From NCBI GenBank assembly GCA_029240245.1, contig JARBTJ010000022.1, positions 1 to 49,873 of the forward strand: a stretch of DNA of 49,873 bases, read 5' to 3'. This stretch comes from Herbinix sp. Its GTDB lineage: Bacteria > Bacillota > Clostridia > Lachnospirales > Lachnospiraceae. Each line of letters starts with the position of its first letter. Position 1 is the first letter of the stretch. Below are positions 34,313 to 42,767 of the stretch, piece by piece. The position numbers and the translations under genes were made by a program. Below the pieces are notes generated by a model. That model worked only from the letters and a program-made list of their open reading frames with translations, was not told the origin of the DNA and ran no database searches.

Positions 34313-34984
34313 ATGAAAAAGAAATTTATTATTACCGGTTTCACTATTTTGCTGTTCCTTGTCGCAGGGATATGTTATAGCTGTAGCTTCAATAAGGACA
34401 AAGTACCGGAGGTTCTTATCGCTTCACTTGATAATGATGGGGAGCAGGAGACAACACCTCAGGATTTGAATGAAAATTATGATGCTGATCATTCCGCTTT
34501 AACTAATTCGGAGGAAGTATCTGCAGATGTCATCATTTATGTCCATTTATGCGGGGCGGTTGTGAAGCCCGGAGTTTATGAAGTAAATACCGGTACAAGA
34601 TTAATTCAAGTCATTGAATTAGCCGGTGGCCTTTTAAAAGAAGCCGCGGATGATTACATCAATCAGGCTCAGCCGATTACGGATGGGCAGAGAATTTATA
34701 TACCAACGAAGGATGAAGTTAAGGAACTGAATGCCGCCGAATATATGGATGGTGACAAGGGTGATGAAGAGGACTCGGACAGCCGGACTAAACTTGTTAA
34801 TATTAACAAAGCGGATGCCGAGGAGCTGATGAATCTGCCTGGGATTGGACAATCTAAAGCAGATAGTATTATCGCTTATCGTAATTCGAATGGTAATTTT
34901 AGTAAAAGTGAAGATTTGATGAATATTCCAGGAATTAAAGAGGGCTTATTCAATCAGATTTCATCCTACATAACGGTAAATTAG
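34313..34984 (+). CDS. comEA: ComEA-like DNA-binding competence protein
   Basis: The 223-residue protein has an N-terminal signal/anchor segment and a Cys-containing end (AGICYSCSF), a linker, an SLBB domain (IIYVHLCGAVVKPGVYEV to GQRIYIPT), and a C-terminal double helix-hairpin-helix (LVNINKADAEELMNLPGIGQSKADSIIAYR, LMNIPGIKEGLFNQI). It would bind double-stranded DNA outside the membrane and pass it to ComEC. I chose ATG 34313 because AAAGGAAG (34299-34306) is well spaced from it; the ATG at 34307 overlaps that site. comEC lies 3.3 kb downstream with regulatory genes between. Confidence 0.93.
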   Translation: MKKKFIITGFTILLFLVAGICYSCSFNKDKVPEVLIASLDNDGEQETTPQDLNENYDADHSALTNSEEVSADVIIYVHLCGAVVKPGVYEVNTGTRLIQVIELAGGLLKEAADDYINQAQPITDGQRIYIPTKDEVKELNAAEYMDGDKGDEEDSDSRTKLVNINKADAEELMNLPGIGQSKADSIIAYRNSNGNFSKSEDLMNIPGIKEGLFNQISSYITVN

Positions 34985-35072
34985 TGTATCAGTCGGTAAG
35001 AGGAAGTCATACAATTCATTTTACTGGTTAAAAATGTAAAAATATGGGCAATATATAAAATGAGGTGGGACA

Positions 35073-35768
35073 ATGGCGAAGAGAGTGCTTGTGGTCGATG
35101 ATGAGAAATTGATTGTGAAAGGTATTAGATTCAGTTTAGAGCAAGATGGTATGGAAGTAGACTGCGCATATGACGGTGAAGAGGCTTTAGAGGCGGCTAA
35201 GAAAAAGGAATATGATGTCGTATTGCTGGATGTAATGCTACCGAAGCTTTCTGGATTTGAAGTTTGCCAGCAAATCAGGGAATTTTCTGCCATGCCGATC
35301 ATTATGCTGACCGCAAAAGGCGATGATATGGATAAAATCTTAGGCTTGGAATATGGGGCTGATGATTATATCACAAAGCCATTTAACATACTTGAAGTGA
35401 AAGCCAGAATTAAAGCTATCATGCGTCGAAGCGGTAAAACCACTCCTGCTCATGAGGACCCGAAAACGGTTACCTTTGGTGATATGAAGATCGACTGTGA
35501 AAACAGAAGAGTATACATTAATAATAAAGAAGTGAATTTGACAGCGAAAGAATTTGATTTACTTGAATTGTTAGTATTTAATCCAAATAAAGTTTATAGC
35601 CGTGAGAATCTACTGAATATTGTCTGGGGATATGACTATCCCGGTGACGTAAGAACAGTGGATGTTCACATTAGAAGACTGCGCGAAAAAATAGAAAGCA
35701 ATCCAAGCGAACCAAAATATATACATACAAAATGGGGTGTTGGCTATTTTTTCCAAAATCAAGAATAA
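35073..35768 (+). CDS. OmpR/PhoB-family response regulator
   Basis: The 231-residue protein has a receiver with VVDDEK, phosphoacceptor Asp53 in LLDVMLP and KPF, and a C-terminal winged helix (VNLTAKEFDLLELLVFNPNKVYSRENLL, VDVHIRRLREKIE). It resembles the PhoP/ResD/WalR branch. It pairs with the kinase gene that begins before its own stop (32-base overlap). Its targets are unknown, but its place between comEA and comEC suggests links to the cell envelope or DNA uptake. Confidence 0.95.
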   Translation: MAKRVLVVDDEKLIVKGIRFSLEQDGMEVDCAYDGEEALEAAKKKEYDVVLLDVMLPKLSGFEVCQQIREFSAMPIIMLTAKGDDMDKILGLEYGADDYITKPFNILEVKARIKAIMRRSGKTTPAHEDPKTVTFGDMKIDCENRRVYINNKEVNLTAKEFDLLELLVFNPNKVYSRENLLNIVWGYDYPGDVRTVDVHIRRLREKIESNPSEPKYIHTKWGVGYFFQNQE

Positions 35769-37173
35769 ACTACGCTTTTTAAACAGTATCAGGATGTATA
35801 TGTTATTAGTATTTATCTTGGTAGGTGTGGTGCCATTATCATTTTTTTCTCTGGTAATCATGAACACTTATGAAAATAAAGCAGTGAACAGCAGAATTAC
35901 AGAATTACACAGCAAAGGGAATTCGCTGTCCAATCTGTTGCTTTCCACAAGTTATCTGACAACGGGGGATATCCCGGAAGTTGATACGGAGATAACAAGG
36001 GTTAGTGAATTTTATAATGGTAGAATCCTAATTGTAAATAATAATCTTAAGATCGTTAAGGATACTTATTCGCTTGAAAAAGGGAAATATCTGATTTCAG
36101 AAGAGGTTATTAAATGTTTTAACGGTAATAGCAGTAAAAGCGTGGATAATAATTATATTAAATTAACTTATCCAATCACCCATAATTCTGAAAAGGAAGT
36201 TATGGGTGTTATTGTCATGAATTTCTCTACAAAGGATATTGAATCAATACGTGACAGCATGGAGCAAAGAGTGGTTTTATTTGCGCTTACGATTGCTATC
36301 ATTATCGTTGCCTTGGCAATATATTTCTCCGGCATATTGACAAAACCCTTAACTAACGTGGTAAATTCCATTAATCATTTATCGGAGGGGTATTTGGAAG
36401 AAGGAGTATCCATCAAGGGCTATAATGAAATCGAGAAGATATCGGATTCCTTTAATCACATGATTAACCGAATGCAAAAGCTAGAAAGCTCCAGACAGGA
36501 ATTCGTATCCAACGTGTCTCATGAACTAAAGACCCCGATTACTTCCATCAAGGTATTAGCGGATTCCCTTCTAATGCAGGAGGATACACCGGTGGAATTA
36601 TACCGGGAGTTTCTCATTGATATTACGGATGAAATCGAAAGAGAGAATAAAATAATTAACGATCTTCTTTCCCTGGTAAAGCTGGACAAGACAGCCGGAG
36701 ATATGAATATTAACGGGATTAATATTAATGATCTGATGGAACAGATATTGAAACGCCTTAGTCCGATCGCGAAAAGAAATAACATCGAATTAATCTATGA
36801 AAGCTTCCGATCGGTTGTGGCTGAAGTAGATGAGGTGAAATTATCACTAGCCTTAACGAATTTAATCGAAAATGCCATTAAATATAATGTTTCGGACGGA
36901 TGGGTTCGTGTTTCTTTAAATGCCGATCATAAATATTTCTTTGTCAAAATAGCTGATTCGGGAATTGGTATTCCGGAGGAAGCACAGGACTATATCTTTG
37001 AACGTTTTTACAGGGTGGATAAAGCCAGATCCCGTGAAACCGGAGGAACCGGGCTTGGTCTTGCGATTACCAAAAATGTCATCCAGATGCATCGTGGTGC
37101 TATCAAGGTTTATAGTAAAGAAGGCGAAGGAACCACCTTTAATGTCAGAATACCTCTCAATTATATCGCTTAA
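35737..37173 (+). CDS. Sensor histidine kinase, HisKA type
   Basis: The 478-residue kinase has membrane segments at about 20-44 and 178-200, an extracytoplasmic Cache/PAS-like domain between them, HAMP at about 200-252, HisKA with His262 (FVSNVSHELKTP), the N-box LTNLIENAIKYN, DSGIGIP, and the G2 box GGTGLGLAI. The start is GTG at 35737, which overlaps the response regulator by 32 bases, indicating translational coupling. There is no clear ribosome site at that GTG, so a start at the ATG at 35794 is possible but would lose residues before the first membrane segment. Confidence 0.93.
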   Translation: MLAIFSKIKNKLRFLNSIRMYMLLVFILVGVVPLSFFSLVIMNTYENKAVNSRITELHSKGNSLSNLLLSTSYLTTGDIPEVDTEITRVSEFYNGRILIVNNNLKIVKDTYSLEKGKYLISEEVIKCFNGNSSKSVDNNYIKLTYPITHNSEKEVMGVIVMNFSTKDIESIRDSMEQRVVLFALTIAIIIVALAIYFSGILTKPLTNVVNSINHLSEGYLEEGVSIKGYNEIEKISDSFNHMINRMQKLESSRQEFVSNVSHELKTPITSIKVLADSLLMQEDTPVELYREFLIDITDEIERENKIINDLLSLVKLDKTAGDMNINGININDLMEQILKRLSPIAKRNNIELIYESFRSVVAEVDEVKLSLALTNLIENAIKYNVSDGWVRVSLNADHKYFFVKIADSGIGIPEEAQDYIFERFYRVDKARSRETGGTGLGLAITKNVIQMHRGAIKVYSKEGEGTTFNVRIPLNYIA

Positions 37174-37353
37174 TTTGATAATTGCGTAACAATATAGTTG
37201 CTATTGTACACACAACATCTACTATTCCTTCGCTCTTATGGTACAATTGGCTTAATTCTGATGGAATATAGGTTGTGTTTGCTTTTGATTTCAAATATGA
37301 GTATCACAATTGATCAATATCGTATAATTGATATGTTAGGAAAGGGAATTGCA

Positions 37354-38274
37354 ATGATAAGAAAAATATCCATATTAACCGCACTGGTTCTTCTGATGTT
37401 TCTAATAACCTCGTGTGATAATGATAATGACAAGGTTTCTGATGAAAATAGTGTCAAAATATATTATATTGATTCCATTTCTAATGAAATTGTCAGTGAG
37501 AAATATCATCCGGTAGAAACCGAAAAAGAAGAACTGGTTTATGAACTTCTACAAGCGATTCAAACGGAACCGAAAAACGATATTTATCGTAGTGCATTGC
37601 CGAATAACGTAAAAATTAATAATGCTATTTTTAGTCAAGAAAATGGATTATCGATTGATTTTGATTCAGCCTACAATGAACTCATGGGTATACCGGAGGT
37701 TCTATGCCGGGCTGCGGTTGTAAAAACACTGAGTCAAATTGATGGAGTGGAATATGTTCAATTTAATGTGAACGGTCAACCCTTAAAGGATTCTAATAGT
37801 GTTATAGTTAACTTAATGACAGAAGATGATTTCATTGAAAGCATCGGAGATGAAACCAACTATAAGGTGTCCCTTTTTTATACCAATGAATATGGGGATT
37901 CGTTGATTGAACATATTACTAATATTTATTATTACGGCACCAGTTCCATTGAAGAACTTGTCATAAATCAGCTGATTAACGGTCCTACGGATATCGGTAT
38001 GTATCATACCATACCGGAAGGAACGGTCCTGATCGATGTGAATACCAAGGATGGAATCTGTTATGTGGACTTTAATGAGAAATTTCTTGAAAATGGAGAC
38101 AGTATAGCAGATGAGGTTGTCATATATTCCGTTGTCAATTCTTTGGTGGAATTACCAAATATTACCAAGGTTCAATTTTTAATCAATGGTGAGGTACGAA
38201 AAACTTATCAGGAAAATGTAGCTTTCGATGATTTTTTTGAACGGAATTTAAACCTGGTTAAAGATAGAAAATAA
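37354..38274 (+). CDS. Lipoprotein with two GerMN domains
   Basis: The 306-residue lipoprotein has lipobox LITSC at Cys21 and two GerMN repeats: VYELLQAIQTEP to VEYVQFNVNGQPLKD, and VINQLINGPTD to TKVQFLINGEVR. Each has a conserved ISVDF-like strand (LSIDFDSAY, CYVDFNEKF). GerMN proteins occur in spore germination and envelope functions. I chose ATG 37354 because AAAGGG (37342-37347) precedes it and it begins a clean signal peptide; upstream in-frame residues to 37198 look spurious. It lies between the two-component pair and comEC. Confidence 0.88.
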   Translation: MIRKISILTALVLLMFLITSCDNDNDKVSDENSVKIYYIDSISNEIVSEKYHPVETEKEELVYELLQAIQTEPKNDIYRSALPNNVKINNAIFSQENGLSIDFDSAYNELMGIPEVLCRAAVVKTLSQIDGVEYVQFNVNGQPLKDSNSVIVNLMTEDDFIESIGDETNYKVSLFYTNEYGDSLIEHITNIYYYGTSSIEELVINQLINGPTDIGMYHTIPEGTVLIDVNTKDGICYVDFNEKFLENGDSIADEVVIYSVVNSLVELPNITKVQFLINGEVRKTYQENVAFDDFFERNLNLVKDRK

Positions 38275-38287
38275 GGGGGAATTTTTA

Positions 38288-40636
38288 GTGATCAAACGGC
38301 CGTTAGTGTGGGTATTGGCTGGTTTTATCGTCGGTATGTTCCTGGCCTGGTATAAAATTTCTATTGCGTATGTATTATTATTGGCACTAAGCGGGTATGT
38401 GTTACAATATCTATTGATATTTAGAATACAAACATTATATATCAGCCGACGTGACAGCTTCCTCTGGTGCCTGCCCCTATTGCTTCTGTTAGGCTATTAT
38501 ACCATGGGAGCACAGATGGCAAGACCGGCACTGGATCGTGCCTTTGATGAGAAGGCTCGGTGTGAGTTGTCCGGAAGGATCACCATGATTGTAGAAAAAC
38601 AATGGGGCAGGGCTCTCTATGTTACAGACAATACCATTCATTTATCAGGCAGAGACCCATTCCGATGTGAAAATATAATTGTCAATTGTTCGGATCATCA
38701 AACCTATCTGGTCGGTAATCAAATTACCGTCTTCGGAGAAATCCAAAAATTTTCTGAGGCCGCCAATCCAGGCCAATTCAACGAAAAGCTATATTATGAA
38801 ATTGAAAATATTGATTATAAAATGAAAGCAGATCAAATCCAGATAACGGATAGCAGTTATTCGAAATTTCATGCAGTAATAAACCGGATTAAGCAAAGGC
38901 TCATTCATGTTTATAGCAATATATTAAATAAGAAGGAATCTGGAGCTTTGATCGCAATGCTGTTGGGAGAAAAATTCCTGTTGGAGGAGGAGATCAAGGA
39001 ACTGTATCAGGAAAATGGTATTTCGCATATTCTGGCTATTTCAGGCCTTCACATCATGTTGATCGGAATGTTTCTTTATCAACTCTTACGTAAATTAAGG
39101 ATACCGCTCATCCCTGCAACAATAGTTACAATTCTGTTTATTTACAGCTACGGGGTACTGACTAATTTCAGTGTATCTACGAACCGCGCGGTGGTTATGA
39201 TGGTAATACTCCTGCTAGCTGCGATCTTTGGCAAAACCTATGATATGCTATCAGCAACCGCTCTCAGTGCATTTCTTATTCTCATGCAAAATCCTCTACA
39301 AATATTTTCTGCAGGCTTTTTATTATCTTTCGGTGCGGTACTTGGTATAGCGTTAATGATGCCATGTCTATCATCCTTATTTCCGTCCCAGAATGTTATA
39401 TCAAACAGTTTAAATGTGAGCATTAGTGCTCAGTTAATGACCATGCCCGTATTACTTAACTTCTTTTATCAATATCCCATTTATAATCTTTTCATAAATC
39501 TCCTGGTTCTGCCCTTTACCTCCTTTCTTGTTCTATCAGCAATAATCGCCGGAATAGCTGGTGTGATTTATTTGCCGTTTGGAGTATTCTGTATCGGAGG
39601 AACGAACTATGTCCTGATATTTTATGAAGGGGTCTGTAAGATAGGGAGTAGCCTGCCGGGTAATCGAATAACGACCGGTCAGCCGGAAGGACTTAGAATG
39701 CTGCTTTATCTGAGCTTACTGGGGGTATTTTTATGGGGAGTTAAGAGATATCAGAAAAAGAGACTTTTATTGGTGTTGATTCTGGCGGTAATGATTTTGT
39801 TCTTTCCGCGCCAAAATACAGGACTTGAGATTACCATGCTGGATGTGGGGCAGGGAGATGGAATATTTATGAAAACGGAACGTAATACTACCTATTTCAT
39901 CGATGGGGGCAGCACCGATATTAAGAAGGTCGGGACTTACCGGATCCAGCCGTTTTTACTGTCAAGCGGAGTGGATGTGATAGATTATGCAATTGTATCT
40001 CATTCGGACAATGATCATATCAGTGGATTAAAGGAGCTATTTGTCGATGACAAAATTAGTATTCGTAACCTGTTGCTGCCGAATACCTCCTTTAAGGATG
40101 AAGCATTTTTAGAATTGGAGCAATTGGCAGTGGAGAGGGGAGCCAATGTTCAATACATAAAGGAAGGGGATAGGATTACGGATGGGAATATCCAAATAAC
40201 CTGCCTACATCCGACACCTGAGTTTATACCCCAATCTAATAACGCTTATTCCACAGTGTTAAGTATCAATTATGGTGACTTTGATATGCTGTTAACCGGC
40301 GATCTGGAACTTAACGGGGAGGAAGCGGTTACTGAGCTGCTTACGGAGTATGCTATTGGTGCTTCAAATTCAATAACCACCGATTACGATATATTGAAAG
40401 TAGCACATCACGGTTCAAAAAATTCTACCTTGGAGGATTTTCTTCAGATTGTCCGACCGGAAATAGCTCTCATTTCCTGTGGTAAGGATAATTCCTACGG
40501 TCATCCGCATAAGGAACTGATTGAACGATTGGAACAGATGAAGAGCAAGATTAAAATCACCACTGAAGGTGGAGCAATCACGATCAAAACCGACGGCAAA
40601 AAGGTGGAGGTCAGGGAATATAAGAAGTGGGATTAA
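38288..40636 (+). CDS. comEC: ComEC/Rec2-type DNA uptake channel
   Basis: The 782-residue membrane protein has an N-terminal hydrophobic region, an OB-like domain (ARCELSGRITMIVEKQWG), the competence transmembrane domain (GISHILAISGLHIMLIG is the family hallmark), and a C-terminal metallo-beta-lactamase-like domain with SHSDNDHISG and LKVAHHGSKNS. It forms the channel for single-stranded DNA import and may degrade the other strand. The start is GTG at 38288, with GGGGGA at 38275-38280. It follows the GerMN gene by 13 bases, so it is in that operon. The rest of the competence machinery is not in the window. Confidence 0.94.
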   Translation: MIKRPLVWVLAGFIVGMFLAWYKISIAYVLLLALSGYVLQYLLIFRIQTLYISRRDSFLWCLPLLLLLGYYTMGAQMARPALDRAFDEKARCELSGRITMIVEKQWGRALYVTDNTIHLSGRDPFRCENIIVNCSDHQTYLVGNQITVFGEIQKFSEAANPGQFNEKLYYEIENIDYKMKADQIQITDSSYSKFHAVINRIKQRLIHVYSNILNKKESGALIAMLLGEKFLLEEEIKELYQENGISHILAISGLHIMLIGMFLYQLLRKLRIPLIPATIVTILFIYSYGVLTNFSVSTNRAVVMMVILLLAAIFGKTYDMLSATALSAFLILMQNPLQIFSAGFLLSFGAVLGIALMMPCLSSLFPSQNVISNSLNVSISAQLMTMPVLLNFFYQYPIYNLFINLLVLPFTSFLVLSAIIAGIAGVIYLPFGVFCIGGTNYVLIFYEGVCKIGSSLPGNRITTGQPEGLRMLLYLSLLGVFLWGVKRYQKKRLLLVLILAVMILFFPRQNTGLEITMLDVGQGDGIFMKTERNTTYFIDGGSTDIKKVGTYRIQPFLLSSGVDVIDYAIVSHSDNDHISGLKELFVDDKISIRNLLLPNTSFKDEAFLELEQLAVERGANVQYIKEGDRITDGNIQITCLHPTPEFIPQSNNAYSTVLSINYGDFDMLLTGDLELNGEEAVTELLTEYAIGASNSITTDYDILKVAHHGSKNSTLEDFLQIVRPEIALISCGKDNSYGHPHKELIERLEQMKSKIKITTEGGAITIKTDGKKVEVREYKKWD

Positions 40637-40773
40637 ATTAAGTAAATTAGCAAAAAGTCTTTTATTTTGGGGTAATATTATGTATAATAATGGCATAAAA
40701 ATTGTTTTCTACGAGAAATTAATTATTGGTATAAGAATGTGATAATTTATTTAAAGAACGAGGAGATAGGATC

Positions 40774-41487
40774 ATGAATTGTGTAAAATGTAATGCAATT
40801 TTAAATGATGGGGCAAAGTTTTGTGTAAAGTGCGGAGAAAAGGTCGTCTTGAAAAAATATTGTCAGAGTTGTAAGGCTGAAATAGGTAACGGTGATGTTT
40901 TTTGTGCTGAGTGTGGAAACCCAATCGTTCCACCAAAAACTAATACTAGCATTGCCTCACCGAAAATTTTCAAAACTCATGTCATTTCGAGGCTCACAAA
41001 AGCTCAAAGTGAAAAACTTAGTGAAGATGAGAAAAAAGTAATTATAAAATTGAAAAAAGACGCAGGGTTTATCTTATATGATAATGAACGTAATTTTGTA
41101 TTTATGCAACGAGATAATTGGTCCTACATAGAAGTAATAACCCCAAGTGCTCAAAAAAAACCTGTTGATCGCTTTACTTTACCAACAGAATTTGCAAAAT
41201 TAAAGCATGGCATGGACAGAACACATTACCTGTTTTATACAAATGCGGATGCTTTAATCATTTGGGATGACTATATTTTTGTGTCCATTTATAATGGTCA
41301 GATATGTTGGTCAGCTGCTGATTCTAGAGATGAAAGGCGTTTGCCAGGAGGTAAAGCTAATGAATGTATAATGTGCTCAGGAGCTCCTGAATTAGAACTT
41401 TTGCCAAATGGAAGATTGAAAGCAGCCTTTCAAGGTGCTCCTGTTGAATATAGAATTGAACAAGGGGTACTAATTCCTTGCAATTAA
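40774..41487 (+). CDS. Double zinc-ribbon protein
   Basis: The 237-residue protein starts with two zinc ribbons: CVKCNAILNDGAKFCVKCGEK and CQSCKAEIGNGDVFCAECGNP, each Cys-x2-Cys...Cys-x2-Cys. The remaining 180 residues are a mixed alpha/beta domain without a recognised family (LEPLPNGRLKAAF-type strands at the end). Such double-ribbon proteins often scaffold protein complexes. The ribosome site is GAGGAG. The gene is more AT-rich than comEC and stands alone, suggesting accessory status. Function unknown. Confidence 0.75.
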   Translation: MNCVKCNAILNDGAKFCVKCGEKVVLKKYCQSCKAEIGNGDVFCAECGNPIVPPKTNTSIASPKIFKTHVISRLTKAQSEKLSEDEKKVIIKLKKDAGFILYDNERNFVFMQRDNWSYIEVITPSAQKKPVDRFTLPTEFAKLKHGMDRTHYLFYTNADALIIWDDYIFVSIYNGQICWSAADSRDERRLPGGKANECIMCSGAPELELLPNGRLKAAFQGAPVEYRIEQGVLIPCN

Positions 41488-41635
41488 GAAAAGCAGCATT
41501 GATCATCACGCTTGACCACTACATAAGTATTTGCAAGGTATTAATATAACGTAATCTGGTGCAACGTTCTACTACATGAAATAATTAAATGTTATAAAGA
41601 ATAAATGAAAAAAATTTAACAAAAGGAGATAACAT

Positions 41636-41848
41636 ATGCCAAAACAATGTCGATACGCAGAGAAAAGGGTGCTGGTGGGGAACACCTGTTGTGTTTGTTC
41701 TTCACCGCTCAACCCCAAAACAACCAAAGCTATGGAAGATCGTCTTCCTGTGATGGGTTATGCCGACGGTACTGGATGGTGGCCTCTTTGTATAAACGGA
41801 AAGAACTATAAAGGCGTGACTCCGTCCAAGTGCGGTTATTACAAATAA
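41636..41848 (+). CDS. Small Cys-rich hypothetical protein
   Basis: The 70-residue protein has five or six cysteines, including CRYAEKRV, NTCCVCSSP and SKCGYYK, and a Trp pair (GWWPLC). The spacing could bind a metal or form a small zinc knot, but I recognise no family. The ribosome site AAAGGAGATAAC before the ATG is excellent, so it is likely translated. It follows the zinc-ribbon gene by about 150 bases and is followed by a strong terminator. Confidence 0.6.
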   Translation: MPKQCRYAEKRVLVGNTCCVCSSPLNPKTTKAMEDRLPVMGYADGTGWWPLCINGKNYKGVTPSKCGYYK

Positions 41849-42013
41849 AAAAGTATACGCTTAATAATTTTAACATATAAACCGCAAGGTGATTATTTAA
41901 CAGGAAACTTAAGTTTGTCTTGGTTTAAACAGATATCCCACGTATATCTCGAAAAAAGTGCTGTCCGACCGGGAGGCCACTGAAAAAGTTCTTTTAAAGC
42001 GATTTAAAAAATT

Positions 42014-42057
42014 AGCATTGAAAATGTTGATATATAAAGCATTTTCAGTGCTTTTTT
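42014..42057 (+). terminator. Strong terminator after the Cys-rich gene
   Basis: AGCATTGAAAATG (42014-42026) pairs with CATTTTCAGTGCT (42040-42052) with one GU pair, followed by six Ts. TGGTATAAT follows directly, giving a possible promoter at the foot of the stem. The 41849-42013 stretch before it holds no gene; it contains a CACTGAAAAAGT that echoes the stem sequence. Confidence 0.8.
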
Positions 42058-42122
42058 GGTATAATTATAGTATCAAAAACAGATGTTTAAAATTTTCCGA
42101 TTAAAAGTTTCCACTAGTAAAA

Positions 42123-42143
42123 CAAACATATGTTTGGTATAAT
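42123..42143 (+). promoter_or_regulatory. LexA/DinR-like palindrome next to an extended -10 promoter
   Basis: CAAACATATGTTTG (42123-42136) is a perfect 14-bp palindrome. It resembles the Gram-positive SOS box CGAACATATGTTCG with one change in each half. It is followed directly by TGGTATAAT (extended -10, TATAAT at 42138-42143). The gene at 42164 follows. The layout would put a repressor directly on the polymerase site. Confidence 0.45.
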
Positions 42144-42163
42144 AATATTTAGAGGTGTTTTCT

Positions 42164-42445
42164 ATGATTTTTAAATATTCTTATGCCTATAAACATAGCA
42201 ACCCATTTGCCGAACATGAGCCGGTTGATGTTATCGTTAATTTCGCAAAGGATGGACGCTTTATACCAATTTATTTTAGAATTGTCGCACAGGACAGTCA
42301 AGAATACAACTTTAAAATTGACGGGGTGAAATACACGAAGGATAAGCATGAGTGTATTATATTTTGCTGCCTATTTACAAATGAAGGTGTCCAGCATGAA
42401 ATAACATTATCCTTTTTTTATAAGGAATGCCTTTGGCGGCTATGA
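42164..42445 (+). CDS. Small hypothetical protein under a possible SOS promoter
   Basis: The 93-residue protein begins MIFKYSYAYKHSNPFAEH and is rich in aromatic residues and His/Cys, with FKIDGVKYTKDKHECIIFCCLF in the middle and a C-terminal FYKECLWRL. I recognise no family name, though the compact beta-rich look suggests a conserved small domain. I chose ATG 42164 with AGAGGTG 7 bases upstream, rather than the GTG at 42155 inside that site. It is a single-gene unit closed by a terminator. Function unknown; control by DNA damage is inferred only from its promoter. Confidence 0.6.
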   Translation: MIFKYSYAYKHSNPFAEHEPVDVIVNFAKDGRFIPIYFRIVAQDSQEYNFKIDGVKYTKDKHECIIFCCLFTNEGVQHEITLSFFYKECLWRL

Positions 42446-42767
42446 ATCCGTCAGGGGTTCACCATTATGTGACTGGCGGTATACGTTAATTTTACTTTAA
42501 GTTAGATAGGGGAGGGAGGCATAACTTTCTCATCCTATCTTTTTCTTTACAAAAATGATATTTCGCCTATAATTATATATGTGAATTGTGAGATTGATTT
42601 TTCATATAATTTTTATAGAAGAAATAATGAAGGATTATGTAATTGAGAATCCATTTCATTTCATTATTGCCTAATATGAAACGTAATCTTACAAGGTATC
42701 ATATATGAAATAATGCAAGAAAATTTAGGTGTTTCATCATACCTTACATAGAAAGGGAGGTCTATCA
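42446..42767. other. Intergenic region before murE
   Basis: After the terminator at 42504-42548 these 322 bases hold AT-rich DNA without a gene. A GGATT/AATCC 5-bp stem lies near 42630-42650, and several TATAAT-like boxes (such as at 42605-42610) lack good -35 partners. Confidence 0.4.
42504..42548 (+). terminator. Terminator after the small SOS-like gene
   Basis: AGATAGG (42504-42510) pairs with CCTATCT (42534-42540) around a large loop, and TTTTTCTTT follows. Confidence 0.6.

Noticed and set aside
41978..42120. Terminal end of an IS element (CACTGAAAAAGT followed by GTATAAT-rich DNA)
   Set aside because: It recalls sequences seen near clostridial IS ends, but no transposase remnant or second terminal repeat is visible. 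A plain terminator and promoter explain the region.
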